From NCBI GenBank assembly GCA_963764805.1, contig CAVXUB010000003.1, forward strand, positions 248,001 through 312,000: a stretch of DNA of 64,000 nucleotides. The letters run 5' to 3'. Origin of the DNA: CAVXUB01 sp963764805. Lineage in GTDB: Bacteria; Actinomycetota; Acidimicrobiia; Acidimicrobiales; Bog-793. Position numbers and translations under genes: made by a program. This document shows positions 1-9,473 of the stretch, one piece after another. How positions within the stretch are numbered: the first letter of the stretch is position 1; the number at the start of each line of letters is the position of its first letter. The notes beneath the pieces were generated by a model. It was given only the letters and a program-made list of their open reading frames with translations. It was not told the DNA's origin and searched no databases.

Positions 1-2
1 AG

Positions 3-1019
3 CTGATGGCGCACGCCGCCAAGTCGGCCGGCGCCCGCTACTTCTGCGACAAGTCGCTCACCACGGTGGACCAGCTTGGCGTCGTCAGCGGCTGCTACCC
101 GGACGCCTCCTACATCTTCTTGTACCGGTACCCGTTGGACATGATCGCATCGGGACTGGAGGCGTCGCGCTGGGGGTTCAACGCGTTCGGTTTCGCGCCT
201 TATGTGGCGGCGACTCCGGGGAACTTCGTGGCCGGACTGGCGAACTACTGGATCGACAGGGTCCAGAAGATGCTGAGCTTCGAGGAGACCTGTGAGGTCG
301 CACACGCCCGCATCTACTACGAGCTGTTGTGCGACCAGCCCGAGCAGAGCATGCGGGACCTGCTCGACTTCATCGGCGTCGGGTACGACGAGGGCTTGAT
401 CGAGAGGACCTTCGGCGGCGAGCACGGCGCAGGCCCCGGGGACTACAAGATCGACTTCACCCACGGGGTGGCGGTCGGATCGATCGGGCGAGGCTCCTCA
501 CTGCCGGAGCTGCTCGCGCCTCACCAGGTCGAGCGGATCGACGAGCTGCTCGCCGCCCTCGACTACCCGTCGTTGGCAGCAGCCCGCGGCGGGCGGCTAC
601 CCGCGCTGCTCGGGGTCAAGAGCCAGTCGGGGGGCGATGCGACGGCCACGGCCCGCAAGATCGCAAAACTGCTCGACGGCAACGAGAGAGCGGCATCGTT
701 CGATCGTCACCGCTCGTTGCTGCCGATCGAGCTCGTCATCGAGCTCCCGGGTTCGCAGGCGACGGTCGTGATCAGCCAGGACGGAGCGTCGGCACACAAG
801 GGCGTGCAGGACGCCGGCCCGGGGGTGCGCCGCGTGAGGTGCAAGGGCGACGGCCTGCTCGACGTGGCATCGGGAAGGCTGAACCTCGCCCAGTTGATGC
901 ACGAGGGCGCCGTACGTCTGGAGCGTGAAGCCTCGAGCGAAAGAGCGCCCGGGCAACCGACGCCGCGGGCGGTGTTCGCTGCCCTCGATTCGCTCCTCCG
1001 CGGTGCTCGGCCGAGCTGA
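3..1019 (+). CDS. Sulfotransferase-like protein with SCP2-like C-terminus, 5' partial
   Basis: The frame is open to the left edge, so the N-terminus with the PAPS-binding P-loop is missing. The part present has a 3'-phosphate-binding-like stretch (YRYPLDMIASGLEAS) and the central region typical of bacterial sulfotransferases, which move sulfate from PAPS to a hydroxyl or amine. The last roughly 100 residues look different. A segment reading DVASGRLNLAQLMHEGAVRL resembles the end of SCP2-type sterol-carrier domains, so this may be a sulfotransferase fused to a lipid-binding module (inference). The methyltransferase downstream starts 5 nt after the stop, suggesting one operon that decorates a lipid or glycan. 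The substrate is unknown. Confidence 0.7.
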   Translation: MMAHAAKSAGARYFCDKSLTTVDQLGVVSGCYPDASYIFLYRYPLDMIASGLEASRWGFNAFGFAPYVAATPGNFVAGLANYWIDRVQKMLSFEETCEVAHARIYYELLCDQPEQSMRDLLDFIGVGYDEGLIERTFGGEHGAGPGDYKIDFTHGVAVGSIGRGSSLPELLAPHQVERIDELLAALDYPSLAAARGGRLPALLGVKSQSGGDATATARKIAKLLDGNERAASFDRHRSLLPIELVIELPGSQATVVISQDGASAHKGVQDAGPGVRRVRCKGDGLLDVASGRLNLAQLMHEGAVRLEREASSERAPGQPTPRAVFAALDSLLRGARPS

Positions 1020-1023
1020 CTCG

Positions 1024-1704
1024 GTGTTCTACCTCGACTTCCTCTCTCGGCTGCACGAGTTGCTGAGACCGAGGACCTACCTCGAGATCGGCGTCGCCCG
1101 CGGCGCCAGCCTCTCGGTCAGCCGCTGCAGGAGCATCGGAATCGATCCTGCCTTCGCCGTCGACCACGAGCTGCTGGCTCCCGTTTCGCTCGTGCGCGCC
1201 ACCAGTGAGGAGTTCTTCGATCGGCTGGAGCGAGCGGGCGCAGGGCCATTCGGCGCAACGCCGGTCGATCTGGCGTTCATCGACGGGCTGCACCATTTCG
1301 AGGCCGCCCTCGATGACTTCATCAACGTCGAGCGTCACTCGTCGCGCTCCGCGGTCATCGTCTTCGACGACATCTTCCCCCGCGACGAGGACGAAGGGGC
1401 CAGGGCGCCGAGAGAGGTGAACTGGACGGGCGACGTGTTCCGGATCCCCGCTGCACTCGCCGCCTGCCGCCCTGATCTCCAGATCATGACCGTCGATACG
1501 GAACCGACCGGTCTGCTCGTCGTCAGCGACCTCGATCCTGCGAGCACTGTGCTCGCCGAACTGCGCGACGAACTCGTGCGGCAGACGGTGAGGCCCGATC
1601 CTCAGGACGTTCCTGCCGCCGTGTTGGCGAGGGAAGGCGCCGTCTCGCCCGAGAGTGCGATCCGCCTCGACTTGTGGGCGCGCCTCATCAGCTCACGCTC
1701 CTGA
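1024..1704 (+). CDS. Class I SAM-dependent methyltransferase (Methyltransf_24-like)
   Basis: A Rossmann-type methyltransferase of about 226 residues. Motif I reads YLEIGVARGASLS, an acidic residue after strand 2 lies in GIDPAF, and motif LAFIDGLHHFEAALDD followed by IVFDDIF is typical of the family that acts on small molecules or glycans. I place the start at the GTG at 1024, just after the upstream stop; a longer frame from 925 would overlap the sulfotransferase and adds a low-complexity Arg-rich leader. With the sulfotransferase and the convergent glycosyltransferase it suggests modification of a surface glycan or lipid. The substrate cannot be named. Confidence 0.75.
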   Translation: MFYLDFLSRLHELLRPRTYLEIGVARGASLSVSRCRSIGIDPAFAVDHELLAPVSLVRATSEEFFDRLERAGAGPFGATPVDLAFIDGLHHFEAALDDFINVERHSSRSAVIVFDDIFPRDEDEGARAPREVNWTGDVFRIPAALAACRPDLQIMTVDTEPTGLLVVSDLDPASTVLAELRDELVRQTVRPDPQDVPAAVLAREGAVSPESAIRLDLWARLISSRS

Positions 1705-1710
1705 CGCCTC

Positions 1711-2952
1711 TCAGCAGAGGAGCGGTCCTCCCTGGCGGGGCCCGTCCTTCACGGCCATGAGGTTGGCCTGCACGTACGAGATGTTCATCTCGACGTGGCC
1801 CTCGGAAGGGAAGAAGGTGCGCAGGTGGCTCACCTGCAGGCGCGCCGTCAACCCGGGCACGAGGCTCCGCAACGCCGACTGCGTGAAGTACATGAAGCTG
1901 TTCTCGTTGTAGAAGGCGGTATGGCTCGGATCCTGGAACGCTCCTCGCCCGTCGGTGCTCGGGGTCTGGGTAAGGAAGAGCCCGGCATGGGTCAGCACAC
2001 GGCCGATCTCGTTGAAGAGCTCAGGCCGCCTCGGCATCCGCTGAAGGACGTCGTAGCCCTTGATCACCCCGACGCTGCCGTCGGCAGCGGGGATCCTCGG
2101 GTCGTCCGGATCGACGACGAGATCCTCGAACATCTCGCTCGGCTCGTCCCCCAGCCAGATCGGCGTGCGGATCCGAAGCGAGCGCAGCCCCCGCCGACGC
2201 GCCCAGGCGAGGGCCATGCGCTCGATGAATAATCGGTAGTAGACGACCGTCTGCTCCTGGATCGCCTCGTTGATCCGCTTGTCGCGCTGGGTGTTGGCGG
2301 GGTGCACCCGTTGCAGGTACAAGCAGCGCTTGATCTGCGAGAAGTTGCCGATCTCGAACAGGCGGCACATCAGCTCCTGGTCGTCGAGGAACTCGAGGTC
2401 GGGGTTGTAGCCCCCCACCGCGTCGTAGGCGCTGCGGCGGATCGCCCGTACGTGATTGGGTGCGTACCAGATGTAACCGACGTTGTGCGGGGTCGGGGCG
2501 AGCGCGTGGCAGCGGTCGAGACTGCGGCCGTCGATCGTTCCCCGCGTGTAGACCCAGCCGGCGCCCGGATCGAAGTACTCGCGGTTGGGCGATCCGTCGG
2601 CGTTGATCTGAGCGAAGTCGGAGTAGGCGAGGACGACCCCCGATTCCCGAAACGCCTCGACGACGCTCGCCAGGCATCCCCCCGCCAGCACGTCGTCGTG
2701 GTCGACCTCGACGAGGATCTCGCCCCGGCAGCGGCCGCAGGCCTCACGTTTGAGGGCGCCGACTCCCTTCATCCTGGCGGGGGCCCGGCTGACCTTCACC
2801 CGCGGGTCCTTGTCCTTCGGCACCCAGTCGGCGGCTTTGCCGTTGAGCAGGACGATCCACTCCCACTCCTCGAAGGACTGGCGCAGCAGCGACGCGTACA
2901 CCTCGTCGAGGAAGCGCGTGTCGTGGCTCGGGGTGAACACGGAGACGAGCAT
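1711..2952 (-). CDS. Family 2 glycosyltransferase fused to a methyltransferase-like C-terminal remnant
   Basis: 413 residues. Residues 1 to about 230 form a GT-A/family 2 glycosyltransferase: it begins LVSVFTPSHDTRFLDEV, has the metal-binding acidic cluster VEVDHDD near residue 85, and DLEFLDDQELMCRLFE as the acceptor/catalytic region. Such enzymes add a sugar from a nucleotide donor at the cytoplasmic membrane face. From about residue 270 the sequence changes to GVIKGYDVLQRMPRRPELFNEIGRVL, which resembles the second half of class I methyltransferases after the SAM motif. No glycine-rich SAM motif precedes it, so methyl transfer is doubtful. The gene converges on the methyltransferase with a 6-nt gap. 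Confidence 0.8.
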   Translation of the reverse strand: MLVSVFTPSHDTRFLDEVYASLLRQSFEEWEWIVLLNGKAADWVPKDKDPRVKVSRAPARMKGVGALKREACGRCRGEILVEVDHDDVLAGGCLASVVEAFRESGVVLAYSDFAQINADGSPNREYFDPGAGWVYTRGTIDGRSLDRCHALAPTPHNVGYIWYAPNHVRAIRRSAYDAVGGYNPDLEFLDDQELMCRLFEIGNFSQIKRCLYLQRVHPANTQRDKRINEAIQEQTVVYYRLFIERMALAWARRRGLRSLRIRTPIWLGDEPSEMFEDLVVDPDDPRIPAADGSVGVIKGYDVLQRMPRRPELFNEIGRVLTHAGLFLTQTPSTDGRGAFQDPSHTAFYNENSFMYFTQSALRSLVPGLTARLQVSHLRTFFPSEGHVEMNISYVQANLMAVKDGPRQGGPLLC

Positions 2953-2996
2953 CGTCAGTCATTCTGCCTGCGCCCGACGGCCACTGCTCTCGATCT

Positions 2997-3371
2997 TCAG
3001 GTGGTCTTGACCACCAGGATGTTGCAGGGGATCTGGTGCATCACCTTGCTCGGCACCGAACCCGGCCGCAGGATCCGGGCGATCCCGGTCATGCCCTTGT
3101 TGCCGACGACGAGAAGGTCGAACGAACCACCGGCGGCGCGTTCGACCAGTGCCGTCACCGGATCTCCGGCGAGCACCTCGGTGTCGATGGCGACCCCCGA
3201 GCCGGAGTGGCGTTCGGCTTCCCGGCCGACGATCTCGGCGGCGGTGCCCGCTTCGCCGGCCGAGGCGATCGTCAAAGAGGCGCCGGAGCTACGGGCGACC
3301 CCGACGGCCCGGTCGACGGCGCGTGCCGCGGTGGCGGAGCCGTCGGTGCCGACGAGGATGCGCGTGGGCAT
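2997..3371 (-). CDS. Universal stress protein (UspA family)
   Basis: A single Usp domain of 124 residues. It opens with RILVGTDGSATAARAVDRAV and ends with GNKGMTGIARILRPGSVPSK followed by the last strand NILVVKTT. The G-x2-G-x9-G(S) ATP-binding signature is largely present, so nucleotide binding is likely. The ATG at 3371 is chosen because it begins exactly at the first Usp strand; a longer upstream frame is Arg/Pro-rich shadow. It is divergent from a second Usp gene that starts 36 nt away, so the two probably share a control region. Usp proteins help survival under starvation or oxygen limitation, but the role here is unknown. Confidence 0.88.
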   Translation of the reverse strand: MPTRILVGTDGSATAARAVDRAVGVARSSGASLTIASAGEAGTAAEIVGREAERHSGSGVAIDTEVLAGDPVTALVERAAGGSFDLLVVGNKGMTGIARILRPGSVPSKVMHQIPCNILVVKTT

Positions 3372-3406
3372 GGTGTGAGGATAGGGCGCTCTGTAGCTTG
3401 TGTGGG

Positions 3407-3853
3407 ATGGGGTACCAGAACGTCGTCGTAGGGTCCGACGGCTCCGACACCGCTCAGCTGGCGGTCCGGGACGCCGCTGCTCTTGCCGCCTCGGACGGAG
3501 CACGGCTGGTGATCGTCACAGCCTACGAACCGGTCGCCTCGCCCGGCGCCGGCCGCCAAGGCGTCCCGCCGGACATCAGCTGGACCGTCTCGGACGTGAA
3601 CCAGGCAGAGGAACGGATCAAGCAGGGCAAGAAGGTGGCCACGTCGGCCGGAGTGGGGACCGTGATGACCATCGCCAATGCCGGCTCGCCGGCAGATGTC
3701 GTGCTGGATGCTGCGCGCACCTACGATGCCGACCTGATCGTCGTCGGCTCCCGTGGGCTGACCAGGGGAGCGCACGCGATCGTCGGCAGCGTGGCTGCCA
3801 CGGTCGCCCACCACGCACCGTGCGACGTGATGATCGTGCGCACCGCGCCTTAG
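3407..3853 (+). CDS. Universal stress protein (UspA family)
   Basis: A 148-residue single Usp domain. It starts MGYQNVVVGSDGSDTAQLAV, has a variable helix with QAEERIKQGKKVATSAGV, and ends in GSRGLTRGAHAIVGSVAATV and DVMIVRTAP. The ATP-loop glycines are present. The ATG at 3407 is preferred over an upstream in-frame start because it sits at the start of the domain and leaves a short divergent promoter region. Pairs of divergent Usp genes are common in actinobacteria. Confidence 0.88.
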   Translation: MGYQNVVVGSDGSDTAQLAVRDAAALAASDGARLVIVTAYEPVASPGAGRQGVPPDISWTVSDVNQAEERIKQGKKVATSAGVGTVMTIANAGSPADVVLDAARTYDADLIVVGSRGLTRGAHAIVGSVAATVAHHAPCDVMIVRTAP

Positions 3854-3940
3854 CGGTTTACGCCGTCCTGACGAGGGGAAAACGCCGACAGGTCACGCCT
3901 GCGCGAGTGCCGGCGATCTTAAAACCCGTCACCGGATCGG

Positions 3941-3969
3941 CGTTGACGCTAAGTGACCGCGATGATAGC
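3941..3969 (+). promoter_or_regulatory. Putative sigma-70-type promoter for the Mce operon
   Basis: TTGACG (3941-3946) is followed after 17 nt by TAGCTT (3964-3969). The -35 box is close to consensus and the -10 box is weak. It lies in the 223-nt gap upstream of yrbEA and is the only promoter-like element I see there. It is followed at once by a palindrome. Assigned by eye only. Confidence 0.35.
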
Positions 3970-3983
3970 TTCCGGGCCGTGGG

Positions 3984-3999
3984 GGCATTGGGGCACCAA
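3984..3999. promoter_or_regulatory. Inverted repeat, possible operator of the Mce operon
   Basis: CATTGG-GGCA-CCAATG is a perfect 6-bp-arm palindrome starting 15 nt downstream of the putative -10 box. Its position fits repressor binding around the transcription start. Mce operons are often controlled by adjacent TetR- or GntR-type regulators, but none is encoded in this window, so the binding protein is unknown. Confidence 0.3.
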
Positions 4000-4076
4000 T
4001 GAGGGCTCGGTCGCCAACCAGCGCGGATGGACGTCCGACGAGCGGAGTCATCCGCCCGGCGGCGCCCTGAGGCTTC

Positions 4077-5037
4077 ATGGGGGATGGAACTAGCGCAGGC
4101 CACCCGAGGCCGGCATCGAGGCCGGACAGAGGGGAATCCGGCGCCGGACAACCGGAGTTGCCGATCGTGGCGTCGAGAGCGCCGAGCAACGCGATGGACG
4201 CCCCGAAGCCGCTCGGGGTGGCCGGGCACGAGGATTACGCCGACGCGGTCGGTCGCAAGATCACGACCGGTTTCGAGGTGCTCGGCGACATCTTCGCGAT
4301 GCTCCTCGACGCCGTCTGGTCGACCGGGTCTGCGATCGTCCGCCGCCGCTTCTCCTGGTCGGAGTTCTTCGAGCAGACCTGGTTCCTGATCTCGGTCTGA
4401 CGTCCTGCCGGCGATCCTGATCGCCATCCCCTTCGGCCTGGTCCTCGTGCTCGAGGTCGGCGGCCTGGCCGTGCAGATCGGGGCTTCGGCGATCGTCGGC
4501 GCGGTGGACGCCATCGGCATCGTGCGCGAGGCGGCGCCGGTCATCACCGCGATCCTGCTCTCCGGCGCGGGCGGCTCGGCGATCTGCGCCGACCTCGGCG
4601 CGCGCACGATGCGCGACGAGATCTCGGCGATGTGGGTGATGGCCGTCGACCCGATCGAGCGCCTCGTCGCCCCACGGGTCGCTGGCGACTGTCGTGGTGG
4701 CGCTGCTCCTCAACGGGATCGTCGCCTTCGCCGGGATCATGAGCGGCTACCTCGCGGCCGTCTTCATCCTCCACACGAGCGCCGGCGGGTTCCTCAACTC
4801 GTTCAGCACCTTCGCCCAGCCCGCGGACGCCATCGAGTCGATGTTCAAGGCCGGCGCTCTTCGGGCTGCTCGCGGCGGTCGTGGCGTCGCACCAGGGCCT
4901 GAATGCCAAGAGGGGCCCGGCAGGCGTCGGCGAGGCGGTCAACCGCTCGGTGGTCATCACCGGGTGTCGGCCTGTTCCTCCTCAACCTCCTCGTCACAGA
5001 CGTCTTCCTGGCCATCGTCCCGCCGAGGGTCCTCTGA
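4077..5037 (+). CDS. yrbEA: YrbEA/MlaE-type permease of the Mce transporter (frameshifted as sequenced)
   Basis: An integral membrane permease subunit of the Mce ABC lipid importer. The family core is visible in pieces: FFEQTWFLISV, then VLPAILIAIPFG, REAAPVITAILLSGAGGSA, ICADLGARTMRDEI and ASHQGLNAKRGPAGVGEAV. Four single extra bases break the frame, near 4398 (creating a TGA), 4681, 4853 and 4965. Removing one base at each restores a continuous protein to the TGA at 5035. The start is uncertain: ATG 4077 gives a long polar leader, while ATG 4194 starts just before the conserved region and neither has a strong ribosome site. It pairs with yrbEB, which begins at the next base. Confidence 0.75.
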
Positions 5038-5939
5038 GTGAAGACGCCATGGCGATGAGGGCTCGCCGATCAGCGACACCGGCGGTCGCGTCGCGCGGCC
5101 GGTCGGCGGACCGACACGGCGAACGTCGGCTACCGGCGTCCGCAACCAGGTCGGCTGGCTGGGCGAGCTGCTCGTCTTCGTCTTCAAGGTCGTCGACGCC
5201 ATCCCGATGGTGCTCGCGCCACTACCGCAAGGAGGTGTGGCGCCTGATCGCCGAGGTGACCTTCGGTGGCGGGCTGCTGGCGGTGGCCGCCAGCACGATC
5301 CTCGTCTCTGCGCTGCTCGCCTCGGTCGTCGGCGTCCAGCTCGGGATCGAGGGGCTGCAGGGCCTGAACATCATCGGCCTCGCCCCGCTGGCGGGACTGC
5401 TCTCGGCCTTCGCCAACACCCGGGAGCTGTCGCCGCTGCTCGCCGGCTACGGGCTGGCGGCGCAGATGGGTTGCCGGTTCACCGCCCAGCTCGGCGCGAT
5501 GAGGGTGAACGAGGAGATCGACGCCCTCGAGGTGATGTCGATCCCGGCGCTCCCTTACCTGATCACCACCCGGCTGCTCGCCGCGCTCATCGCGGTCATC
5601 CCGATGTACCTGCTGGCTCTGTCGGGCGCCTACCTCGCCACCCAGCTGCGCCGTGATCGCCATCGCCCACCAGGGGTCGGGCACCTACCTCCACTACTTC
5701 TTCCTCTTCCTCGACCGCAAGGACGTCTTCTATTCGGTGCTGAAGGTGGTCGTCTTCGCGATCCTGGTCACGATCATCCACTGCTACTACGGCATCACGG
5801 CAACCGGGCGGGCCGGAGGGCGTCGGGCCGGGCCGCCGGCCGGGCGATCCGGATGCGACCGTCGTCATCGCGATCTCCGACATGCTCATGACGCTCCTCT
5901 TCTGGGGCGTCTCGGTGCCGGTGAAGGTCGACCGGATGA
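5038..5939 (+). CDS. yrbEB: YrbEB/MlaE-type permease of the Mce transporter (frameshifted as sequenced)
   Basis: The second permease subunit. Clear family segments are RHYRKEVWRLIAEVTFGGG, SAFANTRELSPLLAGYGLAA, FTAQLGAMRVNEEIDALEVM and HQGSGTYLHYFFLFLDRKD. Frame breaks lie near 5050, 5216, 5649, 5809, 5828, 5853 and 5929; most are one extra base. The GTG at 5038 directly follows the yrbEA stop. After correction the C-terminus would end in an ATGA overlap with mceA at 5936-5939, the junction style used throughout the operon. Without correction the frame runs on to a TGA at 5969. YrbEA and YrbEB form the membrane channel energised by the MceG ATPase. Confidence 0.72.
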
Positions 5940-7330
5940 GCGTCGCTCGCACCCGCCGGCCGCCGGCCTGACCGCCGGCCCCGGCACTCTGCCGCGCCAC
6001 GCCGGTCCGGCGCACCACCTCGCAGCGCTGGCAGCTCGGCGGCGGGTCGCTGCTGCTCGGCGTCGGTCTTCGTGCGTGCTGCTCGTCGGCGGTCGTCGCG
6101 GTGGTCTTCGAGTCGTTCGGCGGGTGCGTTCTCCACCTACGCCGTGCGTGCAGGCCCAGCTGCCGGCCTCGTCGACGCGGTCGCCCTCAACGCCCGGTCG
6201 AGTACCGCAACGTGACCGTCGGCACGGTCGTCAGCCAGGGCAGTCGGTCCCGGGCGGGCTGGTCCTCGTCACGCTCCACATGAACCCCTCGAAGCTGCCA
6301 CGCGATCCCGGCCGACGTCCGCGCAACCGAGACCCCGGTCTCGTTCTTCGGCGACGCCTACATCGTCCTGCGAGCCGCCGGCGAACCCGGCGACGGCCAC
6401 CCTCAAGGCCGGCGCAGACGATCCCGGCGCTCACGCGGCGCAGACCGCCTCGCTGCAGGCGACGCTCGGCGACCTCGATCACCTGCTCATCAGCCTCCAT
6501 CCGGCTCAGCTCGACGCCGCCCTGACCGCGCTCGCCGAGTGCCATCCAGGGCAGGGCACCTCGCTCGGGCACAACCTCGTCAGGGGCAACACCTACTTCA
6601 GCAGATGCTGCCGCTCTGGCCGACGGTGGTGGCCGACCTGAAGACGCTCGTCCCGGTCGCCGAACCAGTTCGCCGCCTCCACGCCGGACATCCTGTCGAT
6701 CCTGGCCAACCAGACCATCACCGGGCAGACGATCACTCAGGCAGGCCACCGAGGTCCGCCAGGCGATCGGTGGCGGCGCGACGCTCGCGGCAGAGGCCTC
6801 CCAGCTGCTGACCGCGATCCAGCAGCCGTACGACGATCCTCGCCGCCGACTCCGGCCCGTTCCTGCAGGACATCTCCCAGAACCCGACCGAGATCGCCCA
6901 GCTGCTCTCAGGGCCTCGACGCCTGGGCGACGCGCCTGGACGAGCCGCAGAGTCCTCCGGTCCTTACCTCGACCTCGACGGCGAACGTACGTCGTCGCCA
7001 ATCCGGCCGACCTCGGACTCGCAGTGCTCGGCGGCCCGCAAGCGGTCGAGGCTACCTCGCCGCCGGCCTCGGGCCCGGCTACGTGAACCCGCCGACCTAC
7101 ACCGCGGCCGGCGTCGATCCCGAGCTCGGCCTCTGCGGCCGCAGCAGTTCGCGCTCCGCGCCTCGCCGTCGGCGACGTCCAGCCCCCTGCACCAGGTGAT
7201 GGCGGCGCCGGCAGCAGACTGCGGCGGTCTCGCAGATCGTCGCAGGCGATGAGCGGCTCGCGGCCGGCGTCGCCGGCAGTGTCGACCCTCCTCCTCTCGC
7301 CGGTTCTCACGAGCCTGGTGGCGGCGATGA
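5936..7330 (+). CDS. mceA: MceA, Mce-family lipid-binding subunit (heavily frameshifted as sequenced)
   Basis: No long frame exists, but the three forward frames together spell an Mce protein. There is a membrane anchor (LGGGSLLLGVG then VVAVVFESFGG), an MCE-domain stretch (VEYRNVTVGTVVSQG, SVPGGLVLVTLHMNPSKL, SFFGDAYIVL), then a helical region with NTYF, LPLWPTVVADLKTLV, TPDILSILANQTITGQ and FLQDISQNPTEIAQLLSG. Breaks come every few tens of bases; I could place seven before 6,400. Most are one extra base, with a likely one-base loss in a G run near 6,238. The ATG at 5936 and the ATGA at 7327 are inferred boundaries. Mce proteins form hexameric periplasmic tunnels that carry hydrophobic molecules. 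Confidence 0.6.
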
Positions 7331-8446
7331 GCGATGCAGGCCACACCGGCCGCACTGCCACCATCCGGCCAGGGCACTGACCCGGGTCACGGATCGTCAA
7401 GGTGTCGTCTTCACGGCGTCTCGGTCCTCGTGACGTCGATCGTCATCTCCTCGCTGCTCGACATCAACACGCCACGCCGCCACCGGCTACTTACGCCGAG
7501 TTCACCAACGCCTCCGGGCTGCAGGCCGGTGACACGGTGCGGATCGCCGGCGTCGAGGTCGGCAAGGTGAGCGCGGTGACGCTGCACGGCAACCATGCCC
7601 AGGTCTCCTTCAGCGTCGACACCTCCCAGCACCTGACGACCACGACGAAGGCGGCGATCCACTTCGAGAACCTGCTCGGTCAGCGGTTCCTGGCCATCCT
7701 GCCGGGCGCCCCGGCGGGCAAGCCGCTGCAGCCGGGCGGCGTCATCCCGATCTCGCAGACCACTCCGGCGCTCGACCTGACCGCCGTGTTCGACGGCTTC
7801 CAGCCGCTCTTCTCGGCCCTCGCCCCCGGTCAGGTCAACCAGCTCGCCGGCTCGATCATCGAGATCTTCCAGGGCGAGTCGGGGACCGTCTCCAACCTCG
7901 TGCGGAGACCGCCGGTGATCACCAACAACCTCGCTGACCGCCAGCAGGTGATCGACGGCCTGCTCGACGAGCCTGTCGAGCCTGCTCAACACCGTCGGCG
8001 TCCACGACACCCAGCTCGGGCAGCTGATCGGCAACTTCGACACCCTCGTACGAGGCCTTGCCGGATCCCGCTCCAGCCTCGGCACCGCGATCACCAACGT
8101 CGCCACCCTCGAGACGACGACGAGCAACCTGATCAGCGAGTCCCAGCCGACCTGAACGAGGACATCCAGCCCTCGCGACGCGCCGTCCAGACGCTGCTCG
8201 GCCAACCAGCAGGGGCATCGACAGCGTGCTCGCCGGCTTCCCCGGCCTCGTCACGACGCTGACCAAGATCCAGAGCACGCGGCAACTGGATCAACGTCTA
8301 CCTCTGCAACCTGACGGTCAACGTCCACGGCCAGCTCGACATCTCCCTCGTGCCGGGCGTCAGCCCGCCTCAGTACCCGGATCCTGTCACCCTCCCTTCG
8401 GGCGCCTGTCGGCGACCAGGGCTACCACACGGCGAGCTGCTCGTGA
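7327..8446 (+). CDS. mceB: MceB, Mce-family lipid-binding subunit (frameshifted as sequenced)
   Basis: An N-terminal anchor (LVTSIVISSLLDIN) leads into a well-preserved MCE domain: AEFTNASGLQAGDTVRIAGV, EVGKVSAVTLHGNHAQVSFS, FENLLGQRFLAILPG. The helical tail is broken by several indels but continues with ITNNLADRQQVIDGLLD, LGQLIGNFDTLVRGLAG and SVLAGFPGLVTTLTKIQST. The reconstructed end has a Cys-rich tail, NVYLCNL and HTASCS, followed by TGA at 8444. That stop overlaps the GTG of mceC (GTGA at 8443). The long unbroken piece at about 7,500-7,900 shows normal codon usage, so this is not old decay. Confidence 0.68.
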
Positions 8447-9473
8447 AGCGGTTCCGCGAGCGCAACCGGGCCGTCACCGGCGTGGTCGGGCTCCGTCGTG
8501 ACCTCGCCCTCGATCGCCGGGGCTCTCGAGTTCCCGCAGCCTTCCGCTGATCCACACCAACGCCACCTACTCGGCGGACTTCGCCAACGCCGGCGGTCTC
8601 ACCGCCGGCGACATCGTGACCATCGACGGGGTCAAGGTTGGCTACGATCACCGGCATGGCACTCGCCGGCAACAAGGTGAAGGTGACGTTCACCGTCCAG
8701 TCCGGCCTGCACCTCGGGCGCGACCACCTCCGCCGCCGCCAAGGTGCTGAGCCCGGTCGGGACCGAGTACATGGAGCTGCACCCGTCCGGGACCGGCAGC
8801 CTGAGCGGGCCGATCCCGCTGTCGCGGACCACCGTGCCCTACAACCTCGTCACCGACCTCTCCGGCCTCGGCTCCGAGATCCAGCAGTACAACATCCCGG
8901 AGCTCGAGAAGTCGCTCGAGGTCAGCAGCCAGGACCTGAACGGCACCCGTCGCCGGCAGGTGACCAGCCGCCTTCAACGGTCTGGCCCGGCTTCTCGAAC
9001 GTGCTCGGCAGCGAGCAGGACGCCCTGGCGACGATCGTCACCCAGGGCGCGAACCTCACGCGGCGTGCTCTCGACGCGCAGCCACCAGCTGTTCGACCTG
9101 TTCGGGCAGGCCAACCTGGTCCTCACGGTCCTCGAGCAGCGCGGCGGCGATCCAGCAGCTGCTGCACGGCGACCTCGACCCTCGAGCCAGCAGATCACGT
9201 CGATCCTGTCGGTCAACCGCTCGGCAGCTGACGACCCTCCTGCAGAACCTGCAGGCGCGTCTCGGCGATCCTCGCGAAGGACAGCCAACGACATTCGGCG
9301 ACGCCATCCCGGTGCTGCGGCCTTCAGCCGCTATGCCGCCAACGCCACCGGTTCGGGGCCGTTCGCCGACGTCGTCGGTGCCGACGTTGCTGATCCCCGA
9401 CAACCTGGCCAACCAGTGCTCTTCGTCGAGCGCCTTCCCGAGCAGCAACCCGCCAGTCGGGTGCCGGCCATGA
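8443..9473 (+). CDS. mceC: MceC, Mce-family lipid-binding subunit (frameshifted as sequenced)
   Basis: The GTG at 8443 overlaps the mceB stop and gives MKRFRERNRAVTGVVG, a basic N-terminus before the anchor. The MCE domain reads ATYSADFANAGGLTAGDIVT, KVKVTFTVQSGLHLG and VLSPVGTEYMELHPSGTGSL. Then follow LSGLGSEIQQYNIPELEKSL, LGSEQDALATIVTQGANLT and FDLFGQANLVLTVLEQR. I counted about fifteen breaks, most of them one extra base, for example near 8491, 8543, 8643, 8719 and 8948. Correcting them brings the frame to a TGA at 9471 that overlaps the ATG of mceD. Membrane-anchored tunnel subunit. Confidence 0.66.

Noticed and set aside
2302..3378. 358-residue plus-strand frame opposite the glycosyltransferase
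   Set aside because: A shadow of the glycosyltransferase and stress-protein genes; it has no recognisable domain.
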